The notes: generated from the letters alone by a model not told the origin. Counted from the stretch's first letter, positions 1 through 11,215 are shown. The stretch: DNA of 64,000 nucleotides from Symsagittifera roscoffensis (GCF_963678635.1 NC_087063.1:39262759-39326758); one strand, 5' to 3'. A program made the numbers and translations.

Positions 1-831
1 GTTGAATGCAGGGATGTTTGAGGCGGTGACTCATTTTGTGTTTCTTTTAATTCTAATATAGCTATAAAAATGAAAAAAAAAAAACATCATTTGTGAATAT
101 TGAACGGAAGAATTGAATTATCGTCGAGTTTTTTGATTTACTCTATCGGTTTTTGTATTGCAGAACTGTTAGTGTGTAACTTTCATTATGTCTTTTTGGT
201 TGATTCCAATTATAAAGGCATACCGGTTTTTTATTATATGAGCTCTCTCTTCTGCGTTTTTCTTTAATTAATCATTTGTTATAGCTTCTGAGTCAGAAAA
301 ATAATTTTGATTTTCTATCGGGTTATTCCTACTTTTGAATCCTTCAAGTCTTGAAGTTCCTGTATTGTGTTTGGTTCTGATTCTGAAACAAATTTTTGTC
401 TTTTTGAGAATCTTTTTTTGATAATTTGCTTTTTGTTTTTTATGATTGTATTTTTCCGTGTTTGTCTTTTTGATCTAACATTTCCTATTGTTTGTCTGTG
501 TTCGTTTTTTTAAGCACTTACGTGAAATGATTGTTTGCTTACTGCCTAGATTATCTCTCGATATAAGGTTTAGGATGATGAGTGCAAAATTCGGCGGTTA
601 GAATTTTTATTTTCCTAAACTGTTAGTTCTTACGGTTTTCGGGTGGTTATCCTAATGTGGGGCATAGATTTTCGTGGTTGACGGGTTGGAGATAGAGTAT
701 ATCAATTCGTGAGAATGATTTACTATTTTCTCGTGACTAGTTTTGAATTTATGATAGACCCATTAACCTTGCCTAGGTGTTGTGATCAAAGGTTGGAGGA
801 TAGTAAATCAACACACAAAGTTCAGGTATAA
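1..831. other. Unique AT-rich flank, no gene seen
   Basis: The top strand is very T-rich and no reading frame longer than a few dozen codons looks coding. I see no RNA gene or transposon terminus. The stretch ends where the left copy of the large tandem duplication starts. Confidence 0.5.
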
Positions 832-1525
832 TTAGAACACAGGTAGATCGTTAGATATTATATTTTGACTGACTAATTATTTAAGGGTTTTAGCTTGTGT
901 CATCTCAGAGGAAAGGCTCAAGTGAAGGATGAATAAGCGAAGTTCTCTTTGTCTACTTTAATAAAAACGGTTTGTTTTTCAAAAGTTTTTATAAGTCCTG
1001 GGTCTTTTATAAGGATTGGAGAGTGAATCGACGTGTGAGGTCATTAGACACTTTTAAAAACATGGGGTAAGGAGAATAAAGTTGTTCTGATTTGATCCAA
1101 GGGAAGACTTAAGGATCAGAAATCGAATAAAATAAATTTAGTTTTGAGTGAAATTAAAGATCCAAGGAAAGCCTTGATGATCTTTTTATGAAAAACCTTG
1201 ATAAGTTTTTATGTAAAAGTTTAAATTCAAGAAACTTTAGAAGTTAAAGTTTAATTTATATTAGTTTTTTTAGTTTATGCTTTTATGTTTTAGGTAATGA
1301 ACTTCGGATGAAAAAACGATGATGTGTGTGAACTCATGAAACTAACAGTAGTTTTCAGTACTAACTATTTTTGATATTTTTTGTTCAATAATTTATTTAT
1401 TCAAAAATTTTGATATACTGCAGATTTTGGGAGGAACGAGTTTAGTTCTTTTTATCAGTCGTTATTGTATAAATATTAGATTCAGCTCCAAATGAGTTGT
1501 TGAAGAATTATTCTTCAGATAATTT

Positions 1526-1753
1526 TCATGTCAGTAAATCTAAATTTGCTGCATAAAGGTTTCTAAATACAAAAACTTGTTCCGGTTTTTCTCCTAGTGT
1601 CATGTAGTAGATTGGTCCGTATCCTGATCGTTGTTCACGCCTAAATCTTAATCTTCTTGCAATTCTTGGTAATTCTCGTAATTTTTGGAAATTTGGCGTA
1701 GATTTATTGAGATGTAGGGATATTTTTATTAAATTGTCTATTCCATCTAACAT
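1526..1753 (-). CDS. Unidentified small ORF (75 aa), copy L
   Basis: This ORF begins with a real ATG, and its C-terminal about 68 residues are kept almost unchanged in copy R. Both contain basic LRFRREQRSGYGPIYYM-type sequence and end AANLDLLT. Differences are mostly substitutions, with no frameshift. I do not recognise the family. It could be a terminal exon, a fragment of a transposon protein, or chance. It lies directly downstream, on the same strand, of the Artemis-like remnant. Confidence 0.3.
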   Translation of the reverse strand: MLDGIDNLIKISLHLNKSTPNFQKLRELPRIARRLRFRREQRSGYGPIYYMTLGEKPEQVFVFRNLYAANLDLLT

Positions 1754-2524
1754 TTTTGCAATTTTGCAATTGTCTAGTTTTAAGTTTAATTGTCTAATTT
1801 TTTGTTAGTTAAGGTCTTGTTCGACACTTATGATTAAACCAGATGAGTTATGACCTTTGGCCTGTACTCATAGATTATTTTCAGAAAAGTAAACCCTCTG
1901 TTCGTCAGGCCGATCTTATTTTCGTTCGGATAGATTCGTGCAATTTCTTAGTCTAATCCAAATCCTTATCATACTCTTATATCTCCTAGTCTCAATTGAA
2001 CTAGCGAATAATGGTTTTCGCGAGTTAGTTCTTGGAGTTTATCCAGAAGGAGATTCATTGTCGTCTAGGACTTATTCAAATTGTTCTGGTGCTGAAACTA
2101 CAAGTAGTTTCAGCACCTACAAATAAATGTCAATGTTAACGATGGATTATGGTTGGTTAGTGAGTAAAATTTTATAGTGATAGTTTTATCAATAAAATAA
2201 TTTTATTTATATCCAATTTTAATTATTAGCTTAGAACTGGATCCAGTTGCTCTGCAAGTAGCACTGAATCAAAAACTATAGTGGACTCAGCAAATTGTAA
2301 GTGGATTCCGCATTTTTGTTTATTACTGAAAAATTAAAAGCTAGAGGTGAAATATTTGATTTATTATCTATAGAAACGCGCAATTTGAACGCAAAAGGAC
2401 TTATGCAATTATCAGCGGAATCAACAAATCAATCTTAAAACATTGGTTAACTATGCGGTTTGAAATGGCTGCTCAGGGTTTGAAATGGCAGTTCATGTTT
2501 GAAATGGGGGGCAGTTAAGTCGCT

Positions 2525-2760
2525 CATCAGTATTTGAGATGATATAGTTCAGTTATGGTTAAGAAATCATCATCAGTATTTGAGATGAGATAGTTCAACT
2601 TGAAATGGCAGCTGAATCACTCATAAGTTTTTGAGATGAGATGGTTCAGTTGGTTAAGAAATCATCATCAGTATTTGATAAGACTTAGTTCAATTGGTTC
2701 AGAAATCATCATCGCATTCATCAGTCTTTGAGATGAGATGGTTCAGTATTTGAGGGGAGA
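2525..2760. repeat. Degenerate minisatellite (L only)
   Basis: Repeated phrases such as TTTGAGATGAGATGGTTCAG and AAGAAATCATCATCAGTA recur several times with a period of roughly 55-60 bp. Just upstream, TTTGAAATGGCAG repeats. The block lies inside the L-specific segment and is absent from R. Confidence 0.7.
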
Positions 2761-2939
2761 TAAAGGATGGCTAGATTGTACTTTTTGAAAACTGAACTGA
2801 AACTTCCTCTGAAAACTGTATTAAAATATGCTCTTTTTATTAAAAACTAAAAGAAAAATTTATACACGCGGTAAAAAAATACAGTACGTAAAGTTAAAAG
2901 TTTTTTTTTTATATTGTTGAGCAATTTTATCAACTTTTT

Positions 2940-4338
2940 TGTTCTCTTTTGACTTTTTCGGTTGTTTCTGAAACCTTTTCCTTGTGATCTCCGTCCTCGA
3001 CAGAGCGTCTCTGATGTCACAATGGCGCACTACGGTATTCGTAGTCTGGCGTGTTTGTTAAAATATTTGTCTCTGCTGTTTCTGAATCCGATCCCTCGAA
3101 ATCTCCACCTTCGACAAAGCGTCTCTGTTGTCTCAATGGCTCACTATGGTATTTGTACTCTGGTGTATTTGTTGAAAATTTCTCCAGATAAACTTTGCGT
3201 TTACCTTTTTTATTGAGTTTATTTTTCGCTTTCCAGAATTTTTTACTCGCATCGTTTGACGTTTTTGGGTTCTGATGTTTGAGCACGTTTAAAATAAAAG
3301 CTTTCACAGAGTCAAGTGGAGTATCTTTATCCGGACAAACGAAGGGTGTAAAACTTTCAAACTGCAGACTCGAAAGGAAATCAATTGTTTTTTCAGCTGA
3401 AGAGTGCAAAGAATAACAGCAACAAATGGTTCTCTCGAACACTGCTTTAACCAATCTCCCAGGCATTGTCTCATTTTTTGGTGAAAAACATTGCGGTTGG
3501 AATGATTGTAAGCAATTCTGGACTTGGAATGCTCGGATTGCAAGGCAGTTTTAAGTTCGCAGACGCAGACGGCGGCTTGGTGAAAAGAATTTTGTTATTT
3601 TTTGCCATCCAAGGCGAGCCAATTTTGAGACGAAACAAATTTGTAGAGTTGCTACTGACATAATGAAACATGAACTTTAGTGTTGAATCTAAGTACAAGC
3701 TCTTTCTTTAGAAACTCATAACCGTAGCAAGTTTTGTTACAAAAATGGACCAAGTCATATTAAAATGAACAGAGCCACGCGGACACGGCTTGAATGATGG
3801 CTGAAAGACATCTCTCCTTACAAGGTAAAAATTCTGTTTTGTAAAACGTGGAGTCGATGCAAACAATATCAAAATTGTGAACAGCAACTTCTTGTGAAAT
3901 GTCAGAAAGATGATTTGCTTCGTATGACCAACTTGCCATCTGAAATCGCCAGTAAAACGACAGGTTTTTCTTTGGAAACTAGTAACAACATTACTGAACC
4001 TGGACAGTGACCTGCATGAATAAGAGTGACAGCTAGAGTATGAGTCTCGTCCCCTTCCGAAAAAAAATTCAATGTTATCTCATTATCTGAATCCAGTTGT
4101 ATTATATATGCAGTTGAATGAACATAAAGCACTCAACAAAGCAGCCGAAACTTTATGACAAATTTTTTTTAAGATATAGAGTTTTACTCCTTTCGAAGAG
4201 CTCAGGCTCACGAAGGCCCACTTTGCGATCTGTATGACAGTGCGAAAAAAATTAAACCGTAGAGTTGAAGTTCTCACCATTGAAGCGATCAATTGAAACC
4301 CCAGGAAACTCTGATATTGGATCGGCATATTCTGACAT
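2940..4338 (-). pseudogene. DCLRE1C-like: Artemis (DCLRE1C/SNM1C)-like nuclease pseudogene, copy L
   Basis: Read right to left from the ATG at 4338, the conceptual protein follows the Artemis order of the metallo-beta-lactamase/beta-CASP nuclease family. The pieces are an N-terminus with VSIDRFNGEN, a SHCHTDR block in place of HxHxDH (final His replaced by Arg), the AGHCPGSVM motif, a CYGYEFLKKEL...KVHV beta-CASP stretch, and an LHSS...DFLSSL segment. There is no intron across about 1 kb, which suggests a retrocopy or an intron-poor gene. Lesions include TAA at 4252-4254, TAA at 3760-3762, TAG at 3653-3655 and several frameshifts, one in an A-run. The tail encodes a repeated acidic segment (NTPEYKYHSEP / NTPDYEYRSAP). 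Active Artemis opens hairpins and trims DNA ends in non-homologous end joining; this copy cannot encode it. Confidence 0.82.
2959..3190 (-). repeat. ~116-bp tandem repeat in the Artemis-like C-terminal tail
   Basis: Two adjacent diverged copies (about 2959-3075 and 3076-3190) share the order TTTCTGAA..CGACA(A/G)AGCGTCTCTG..CTCACTATGGTATT..TGTTAAA. On the minus strand they encode two similar acidic segments of about 38 residues. Such repeats are not a feature of Artemis that I know, so this looks like lineage-specific expansion of the disordered tail. Confidence 0.7.
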
Positions 4339-4777
4339 AATTATAGAAGGGAAAAGGAGGAATGAACAGTGAATTAATAAATTGAGGGTTGATACATTTC
4401 TGTAATTGATACATTTCTATAATTTTTAGGAAAGGAGAAGACCACCACATTTTGATCCTTATGAGCCCGTTTTGAGTGTAAACATCTATCATATGTTTAG
4501 TTACAGCCAAAAAATTTTAATCATTTGGGCGCATCATTAACATGGCACGAGTGGATCTGAAAAACAAAAACAGTTAGCTTCAATAAGAGCCATTTTTGTC
4601 AAAAAAAGAAACTAAATACTTGGGAATTTTAATTCCACTAACTACAAAAGTCAAACAATTTAAATGATATGCACACCAATATAGAGATTTGACATCAGGA
4701 AGCACAGTAGGAAGTACAAGTTTGGAATGCAGTTTTGGCCCAAAAAACTAAGTAACTACAGTTTTATAATAGACTTG

Positions 4778-5230
4778 CTTTACTGATAAGTGAGCATTAG
4801 ACAAGTGGGCTGATAAGATTGATTAGACCAGAGGCTGATAAGTGAAGATTCGACTTCCGTTACGGATATGTGTGGGTAGGACCGGCAAATGATGACGAGG
4901 CGTCCCATACTGTGTATAGAAATATTGAGGCACACTGTGTAGGCTGAGGCATACACAGCGTGCATACACTGTGTACTATGAGGATGAGGCATTTTCTGAG
5001 GCATACTGTGTAGGCATACTGTGTTTAGGCATACTAAAAAAAAACAGTTTTCTGACAAACTAGTCATAAAATATTTAAGTATTAAATTTTGAGATTTGAG
5101 GTTTTGAAACTTACTGATAAGTGAAAGTCTGTGTGTAGGATACTGTGGGTAGGCATATATGGACTGTGGGTAGTATACTGTACACTGCGACGGCATTTGC
5201 ACTAAAAAAATACAAATTTCTAACAAACTG
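4778..5230. repeat. Low-complexity repeat tract, copy L
   Basis: Short phrases recur irregularly: CTGATAAGTGA, then GGCATACTGTGT and GTAGGCATACTG. Open frames on the minus strand across this tract are rich in H, Y, S and C and follow the repeat, so I do not call them genes. The same tract occurs in copy R. Confidence 0.65.
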
Positions 5231-5431
5231 TTTTCACTAAAAAAGCGGTTTTCTAATAATCTTAAATTAAACTCTTTTATTAATAAATTTTGAGATTTTG
5301 AACTTTAACGAGGAAGGTCCGACCCCACGCTGGTTCCTCGACCGCGTTATCGAGTCCAGCCTGGCAGAATACCAGTCCTGGCGACTGACCGCGCTGCTCT
5401 TCTGCGACTCCGCCCCCCCGCTTGCCCAATT

Positions 5432-5650
5432 CTAGGGCACAGTGTCATCGTTTTCTCTCTCGAACGCAAGAGCAGCCAAGCAAGTACTCTCCTCCTCGTC
5501 ACAGCTCGAGAACAGATTAAAGTCAGAGACACTCCTCACCTGCTCCGGTTCCGGCTCCGAGTCCGACTCGCGGAAGTGCAGCACGGTCTCAACCTCTATC
5601 TCGTCCGAGACATTTGCCTCCTCGTCATCTTTTGCCGTGTCATCGTCAGA
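5432..5650 (-). pseudogene. Acidic, GC-rich putative exon, copy L
   Basis: The minus-strand frame is open for 73 codons. It is rich in Asp/Glu (EDDEEANVSDEIEVETV, then ESDSEPEPEQ) and ends at a TAG at 5432-5434. A possible donor, CAG|GTGAGG, follows EPEPEQ. The block is clearly richer in GC than its surroundings, as coding exons are here. The plus-strand frame over 5305-5440 (PRWFLDRVLESSLAEYQSW) also looks protein-like, so strand and exact limits are uncertain. I do not recognise the product. Confidence 0.4.
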
Positions 5651-5882
5651 TTAATCAAACGAAGGTAAAACATGATTGAAATGGAGGCAGGGTTGGACGT
5701 TTTTTGTGGTTAACATTGGTAAGGTTCAAGTTAGTGGTCAAAAGTGGAAAGGAGGGGTTGTTCACATGGCACCAGTCTAAGTTAGTTTAACAAAAAACAA
5801 GGTCAAATGCAATAGTCAGGAGTGGAAGATGCGACTGAGTGGCTCTAAGTCTTATCGCCCAAAGGTGCCTCTTGGATGAAAC

Positions 5883-5990
5883 TCATCCTCCACCTTTGGC
5901 TCGCCAGCAAGCGAAACATGACCTATGTGCCAACTCGCCTTCATGAACCTGATATACGAGCCTCCCTTCTTCAAAACAAACCGGGCACAT
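5883..5990 (-). pseudogene. RING-like half zinc finger, copy L
   Basis: A 35-codon frame encodes CPVC followed by VHEGELAHRSCFACW, that is C-x2-C...H...H-x2-C-x2-C, the first half of a RING-type finger. The spacing resembles the RING of MDM2-type E3 ligases. An AG acceptor precedes it (CAACAG|ATCATG), and AAAG|GTGGAG could be a donor. The second half with the last Cys pair was not found, so this is either one exon of a split domain or a relic. Identity as an E3 ligase is inference. Confidence 0.3.
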
Positions 5991-6761
5991 GATCTGTTGA
6001 GACTCGGCGCATGCAATTTTGCTCAGTGATGAAGATTATCCCATAGTGTTTTCTGAAGTTCAGTGATTCAGTTAGTTACTCAGACTGCATGATAAACATT
6101 AGGATCACACATTACAATTGATAGAAAAAATTGTTTCACAATATCAAATCATAAATTTAGACATTTTGTACATATACGTAGTAGAAAACTACACAAAAAA
6201 TCAGAAAATCTTCAGGTCCTCAGGTCCTTTTGACCGATTTTGGGGCGGGCAAAGCTCCCACTGGCAATGATCCCACTGGGAATGGCCCACAATGATGGTG
6301 GAAGAGACCATCTCTTTTTCATTCACCAGCGTTTCCTTAGTTATTGGCTTAAAACTCAAATTTATCAAAGTTTAGCATGAGAGATTAAATTGAGTGAGCG
6401 TCTGTTTTTGGGATCAATTGACTATTTCATTATATGGGATTAAACTGGGGCAGTTTTTGTGATACGGAGTAAGTGGTTCAGTATCTGGTATGAAATTCGG
6501 CCAGAGGTACTTTCCGCAAAATTATCCTGCCCCCCCAGATCTTCTAATTCTTGCGGCGGTATCTTGTCTCTGCGCTATAAAAACATCTCACTCTAGTTTT
6601 TATTTCTTTCGAGAAAAACGTATCAGTTTTATCTTTGGTACTACCCACAGATGCACCATAAGCTCATTAAGAGCCACCATCGGAGAAGCAGGGTAGCAGC
6701 TGCTGAAGTGCTCTTCGTCTTTCCGCTCGTGTCGATAAACTCTGGCAGCAGTCAGCAGGTG

Positions 6762-7340
6762 TCAACAGTTGTTGAAATTGACACTGATAGCCACTGACTC
6801 TGAGTGCGTTTCAACCATGTGTATCATGCCAGCTGGCATAAAGTGGGCCTGGCACTCCGTCAGAACAATTTTCCTACACCCTCCAGCATCACAGCGAGGG
6901 TCATCCCCGGTTTTCAACCCAGAGATTGCTGCATCACGTATTCCTGGAATATCTGTTTGTTCTTGACCGACGAGGCCATCAAATAAAATGTTTTGCAGCA
7001 AGAAAGAAAAATCAACTAAATGAAACATTTTTCTATATTTCGTTGAACAAATTGTGCACCAATCTTTGCATAACCTTTCACTAAAATGTACATGACAGAT
7101 GTACCGGAGAAATTCTGATGAAATGGTATTACTGCACCAGCCTGCGATAACAGCAGGTAGCTTGACTCCTTCGTCGGTACTTCTGTCTTCTCCTACTTCC
7201 TTTTTTGTAAGTGTCCCAACTACACATCCTTGACTGCTTTTGGGACAGATAATTTCATGGCGACTGACAAGGAAGCATCCGCATCGAGGATAGGATGTTC
7301 CAGAACATTGGCGGCAATGGTCGGAACAAAATTTGAACAT
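6762..7340 (-). pseudogene. JmjC-like oxygenase C-terminal fragment, copy L
   Basis: A 192-codon frame ends with IVLTECQAHFMPAGMIHMVE followed by SVAISVNF. This matches the C-terminal part of JmjC 2-oxoglutarate/Fe(II) oxygenases (pattern L.pGq.lfiPagw.H.Ve....sisvnf), where the His is the third iron ligand. The first part of the frame is Cys-rich and not recognisable, and the HxD pair was not found. The true gene is probably multi-exon. The downstream frame after the stop still looks protein-like (HERKDEEHFSSCYP), which suggests decay. HSPBAP1- or JMJD-type identity is only a guess. Confidence 0.42.
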
Positions 7341-7475
7341 CTGCTGGCTTAATTGATTGTATATATATATATAGTCCTAGGATTGAACACAAATGTGAGG
7401 TAAAACTTATTTGGAAACTGGACCAATCGTTGACCAGGAGTCTAATTGTTTCACTAACTATCTGATTACCTTTAC

Positions 7476-7736
7476 CTTTTCCTTTAGGCTGTACCGTCTA
7501 GCTCTGAGTTCCTCTGGGTATTCCTTCAAAATTTTGTCAATAAAACTGTCCCCATACATTCGGCTGTCAAACTGGCAACTATCCGCAGGTCCTGTTAGTT
7601 GGCTTTTGAACCCCTTGATGGATTGAGCCGATGGAACTAACAAGGCTCCTTGATGGCCACTAAACCAGTCTGACTGGATCCAGTTGACTAGATCTACCGC
7701 AGGCATGCACTGTATTAGACTTGAGGCAGGGTTGAT
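7476..7736 (-). CDS. Putative internal exon, copy L
   Basis: An 87-codon open stretch is bounded by a strong acceptor (TTTTTTTTAG|ATC at 7737) and a donor (AAAAG|GTAAAG at 7475). The translation includes PAVDLVNWIQSDWFSGHQG and YGDSFIDKILKEYPEELRAR and has no stop. R keeps the frame with few replacements. The family was not recognised. It lies upstream of the JmjC-like piece on the same strand and could belong to the same gene. Confidence 0.5.
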
Positions 7737-7801
7737 CTAAAAAAAACACCCGGAAAAAATGCTCTAAAATTAATTATAACGACTTTGAGCTAATTTTAGG
7801 T

Positions 7802-8020
7802 TCAGATGTTTATTTGAGAAAGTCTCTCTCTTAGTTCGCCATAGTCAATTGGAGATAACATGTCAATCTCAATGGCGCTCGTGCTACAAAAGCTGCCTGA
7901 AACCACGGCAAACTCTGCGGTTTTTTCCCAAGAGCTCGTGGTTTCTGTATCCGCACCAGAGAAAGTCGTTGATCTGTCCTCAGATCTGCGCCAACCAGGT
8001 GAAGGGCGGAATGGAGCCAC
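7802..8020 (-). CDS. Possible exon or small ORF, copy L (R copy at 20493-20711)
   Basis: A 72-codon frame (WRRSEDRSTTFSGADTETTS ... SPIDYGELRERL) is intact in both copies, with a few substitutions. It sits just upstream of the splice-bounded exon on the same strand. I do not recognise it, and no convincing donor follows the frame. Confidence 0.28.
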   Translation of the reverse strand: MAPFRPSPGWRRSEDRSTTFSGADTETTSSWEKTAEFAVVSGSFCSTSAIEIDMLSPIDYGELRERLSQINI

Positions 8021-8733
8021 GTAGAGGGAAAGTTGAAACGAACTCTGGTACGAGAGGAAGTGGATCTGTGGATCTGGCCTCAGACACGGTCAATTCGGTA
8101 CCTCGAGAAGTGATACCATCCTAATTGGCGCAGCTGGCGCACCGTTGGGCAACCGGCCGGTGACTTTTGAGGTATGTTAATTGATTGTACTTAACACCTC
8201 TGCAGCAGTAACTGCAGTGCCCTTGGAGATTTCGCCGTCACTCAGTGAAATACAAGGCTAAAACAGTGATGTTGATTTAATTGCAGACTAGTGGGTGGAC
8301 AATTATACCTGCAGACTAGTGGATGGACAATTTTATAAGTTTAATACAGCGTTTTGTTACATACAACTGAAAAAGTCAATACGGGTTCTTCATCCTCCGG
8401 CCAAATTTTGCACCAAATCGTCGCAAATTGTACCATCTCGTCGCATCCGGCTCGTTTGGTTCCTTCTTGCACTAGGAAGTTGTCACATCATGTCCATTTC
8501 TGCACGGATCATGTTTTTTCCAGGAGGTCGTCTTGCTCGTCGTCTTGGTCTTGGTCGTCTTTCTTTTGGTTCCCAACGCAATTTTCACGTTATTCTGTCT
8601 CTTCGTCTGCTTCGTCGTCGTTGTCGTGATACAATCTAGTTGCGCGGACGTGAAATAAATTATTTGGCTTAGTGCTAAAACAGTTTGAATACGAAGTCAA
8701 AAAACACATCGATCGATGGGTTCGTATCTTATT

Positions 8734-9060
8734 TCAAAAGCACACTTCTTCACTCGCTCTGATCATTGCCGATTTCATCCTCGCAGACCAAATTTGCCCT
8801 GCTTTGCTTCGCTCTGAATGTAAACTGGCACCCCTCATAAGTGTCCCTTTGTTATAACTTTTCCTAGTGGGAGAAAGCAGCTTTCGTTTGAGCCCAGACC
8901 TTCGATTGGCTCTTATCTTCTCCCAGCATCCAGGCGACAACACATGCTCTGCAGTTCTGTAGCAGTCGCTGAAGCCCTCCGTGCCACGAAACGTGCAAGT
9001 CATTTTCTTCAGTTTCGCAACCCTCTTCTCGTATCGCTTTTCAGCAAAATGGCGGACCAT
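8734..9060 (-). CDS. Unidentified basic ORF (108 aa), L only
   Basis: This ORF begins with ATG at 9060 and reads VRHFAEKRYEKRVAKLKK, then a Cys-containing TCTFRGTEGFSDC stretch and a Lys/Arg-rich half. R has no counterpart because the copies diverge near 21395. It could be a first exon or part of a transposon. No domain was recognised. Confidence 0.25.
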   Translation of the reverse strand: MVRHFAEKRYEKRVAKLKKMTCTFRGTEGFSDCYRTAEHVLSPGCWEKIRANRRSGLKRKLLSPTRKSYNKGTLMRGASLHSERSKAGQIWSARMKSAMIRASEEVCF

Positions 9061-9610
9061 GTTGCTTTTTTACAAAAGTTTTAGATCACACTCAGAAAAA
9101 CCAAATCAGTCAAGGATTAAAATACAGACTAGTATTATTTTTGTTCACATTTTCAATTTTGTTACAAAGACTGGTATGGTCTATAATTAGGCTATAACAT
9201 CGTAAGCCCTCGTTACAATATAAATTTGATTCCTCAATTGTGAAATGCAAACCACAATTGTGATATGGATTGTGAAATGCGAGCTTTAAATTTTATTATG
9301 ATGTTTTTTTTTTGTAAGAAAAGTCTTTTAGGCCACAATATTTTTGATGCACGTTTACTTCGTTGTTTTAAACACATCTTGCAGGGCCGAGGATTTGATC
9401 CAGCGACCTCTGATTTGGTTGCCATTTTCTTTAACTTTAGGTCAACAGACCCCTTAGAATTCTTAGATAAACTGAAAGCTAAGCACAATTGAAAGTCGTC
9501 CTTAGCAAAAAATCGGTTACAAGAGTTTATATGAAATGGAAACCATTTTATTACCTTTGAAAACATTTATTACATATTTTATGAAAAAAATAAACTTGAA
9601 GAAAAATGTT

Positions 9611-9952
9611 CAGGATAATGATAATCTTACTTTCGCACTCGAAGCCAGTCATATATCGGATTGATCAGTAATATTTAAAGGAAATCCAATCGAAAATAAA
9701 ATCAACCGCCGTTTAATTTCTCCTCCCAAGTGACGTATCATAGAGCTCTTTATAGAATTTTTGTATAACTAACTATAGAACATACAATAGGAATATTAAT
9801 TTTAAAAAATGTATCTTGAAAATTAATTTTTTATCATTGAAAAACCGCGGTTTTTCAATATTAAAAAATCAATTTTCACAATATAATAATTCAAATTAAA
9901 ATTTTTAATGGGATATTCGTTTCAAGGTACCATAAAGGGGAAAATTAATAGG
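9611..9952 (+). repeat. Repeat unit A, first copy
   Basis: This AT-rich unit starts near ATAATCTTACTTTCGC and ends near AAAATTAATAGGA. It recurs about 1.22 kb downstream within L. It contains the palindrome described separately. No coding potential was seen. Confidence 0.75.
9836..9859. repeat. Perfect 24-bp palindrome in unit A
   Basis: ATTGAAAAACCGCGGTTTTTCAAT is its own reverse complement, centred on CCGCGG. The flanks extend the symmetry imperfectly (TGAAAATTAATTTTTTA on the left, TAAAAAATCAATTTTCA on the right) to a hairpin of roughly 60 bp. Confidence 0.9.
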
Positions 9953-9954
9953 AC

Positions 9955-10823
9955 GAAATCGCAGGAAAAGAAACAAATATCGAACAGTGCAAAGACTAGT
10001 TTCAGGAATGGTCGAAGGAACTACATTGGAAATTGACGATCTTGTACAAAAATAGCAAGATCACGGCAACGCAGTCATTTGATTGCAGTAGCAGCAGGAA
10101 TCATGCAGATGCCAATTCTACGGGACTTCAAGGAAATACCGCGTAACGAAAAGAGGAGGAACCTGGTCAAGTTTCTCTTTTTAGAAACAAAGCTACCCGA
10201 ATACTCACCTTAGTTTTATAAACCATCAGAACAGATCGACAACGCCCTTAGAATAGTTAGGAACCTCGTCAGTTGTAGGAACCGCATTAAGAACTCCGAC
10301 ATCAACAGCATCAGAATCCTCACAACCATTAGCTCTTCCAGCACCCTCAGAACCATCAAGAAGTTCAGCAACCGCAACCTTATACAGGCATCATCATATT
10401 CAATTTTCGAAGCATGTGATTCCTCGAAAGACTACTCGGAAGAGAGCACTGGCGACACTACAACAGTGGCGCACTCCAAAAAGATCCAATAGATTTTGGC
10501 GCCAAGTTCTGTTTTATGTTCAATGCCATAGAATCAGCCTCCTAGGAATAATGGAAGTAGCTGAGAACGATTCCCAGAGAATGGAACGCGGGAAAGGTGG
10601 TCACAAAAAGTGTAGATTTATTTTTCTGACCCATTTTATGATTACTCGCTTATTTAAGAAACGGGGAACTTCGGAAGATTTCAAGTACGATTCGGCTAAG
10701 GCGACAAAAACTGGAAATGTTGTTGATAATATCGACACTATTCGATCTCGGCTTGAAATACAGGTTCCAAATCATTCAATCCTTCTCCTAGACACGTTCT
10801 TCGAGCCACCGACGAAAGAGTGA
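9955..10823 (+). pseudogene. Unidentified plus-strand gene remnant, unit B copy 1
   Basis: Pieces of protein-like sequence appear in shifting frames: a helical stretch with VEGTTLEIDD...ARSRQRSHLIAVAAG, a Ser/Thr/Asn-rich stretch, then a 136-codon open stretch (about 10413-10823) containing TRKRALATLQQWRTPK and HFMITRLFKKRGTSEDFKY, ending at TGA. It lacks an ATG at its start and TAG codons interrupt the upstream part. Similar copies lie at 12397 and 22448. I do not recognise the family; a transposon-encoded protein is possible. Confidence 0.4.
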
Positions 10824-10832
10824 CTCACTTTA

Positions 10833-11215
10833 CATAATAATCTTACTTTCGCACTCGAAGCCAGTCATATATCGGATTGATCAGTAATATTTAACGGAAA
10901 TCCAATCGAAAATAAAATCAAACTAGATCTGAAAACATTTTCACAATTAATTTGATATGTAGGATCAACCGCCGTTTAATTTCTCCTCCCAAGTGACGTA
11001 TCATAGAGCTCTTTATAGAATTTTTGTATAACTAACTATAGAACATACAATAGGAATTTTAATTTTAAAAAATGTATCTTGAAAATTAATTTTTTATCAT
11101 TGAAAAACCGCGGTTTTTCAATATTAAAAAATCAATTTTCACGATATAATAATTCAAATTAAAATTTTTAATGGGATATTCGTTTCAAGGTACCATAAAG
11201 GGGAAAATTAATAGG
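10833..11215 (+). repeat. Repeat unit A, second copy
   Basis: This is the same unit as at 9611 with an extra ~43-bp piece (beginning CTAGATCTGAAAACATTTTC) after AATAAAATCAA. Either it was inserted here or lost from the first copy. Units A and B together appear tandemly repeated inside L. Confidence 0.75.
11099..11122. repeat. Perfect 24-bp palindrome, second unit A copy
   Basis: This is the identical 24-bp palindrome in the second copy of unit A, with the same imperfectly extended arms. Its exact conservation while neighbouring bases changed is notable. Confidence 0.9.

Noticed and set aside
4780-5226. 148-codon minus-strand open frame and its R counterparts
   Set aside because: The sequence is a low-complexity repeat tract. 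The frame is split in R and the protein only mirrors the repeat.
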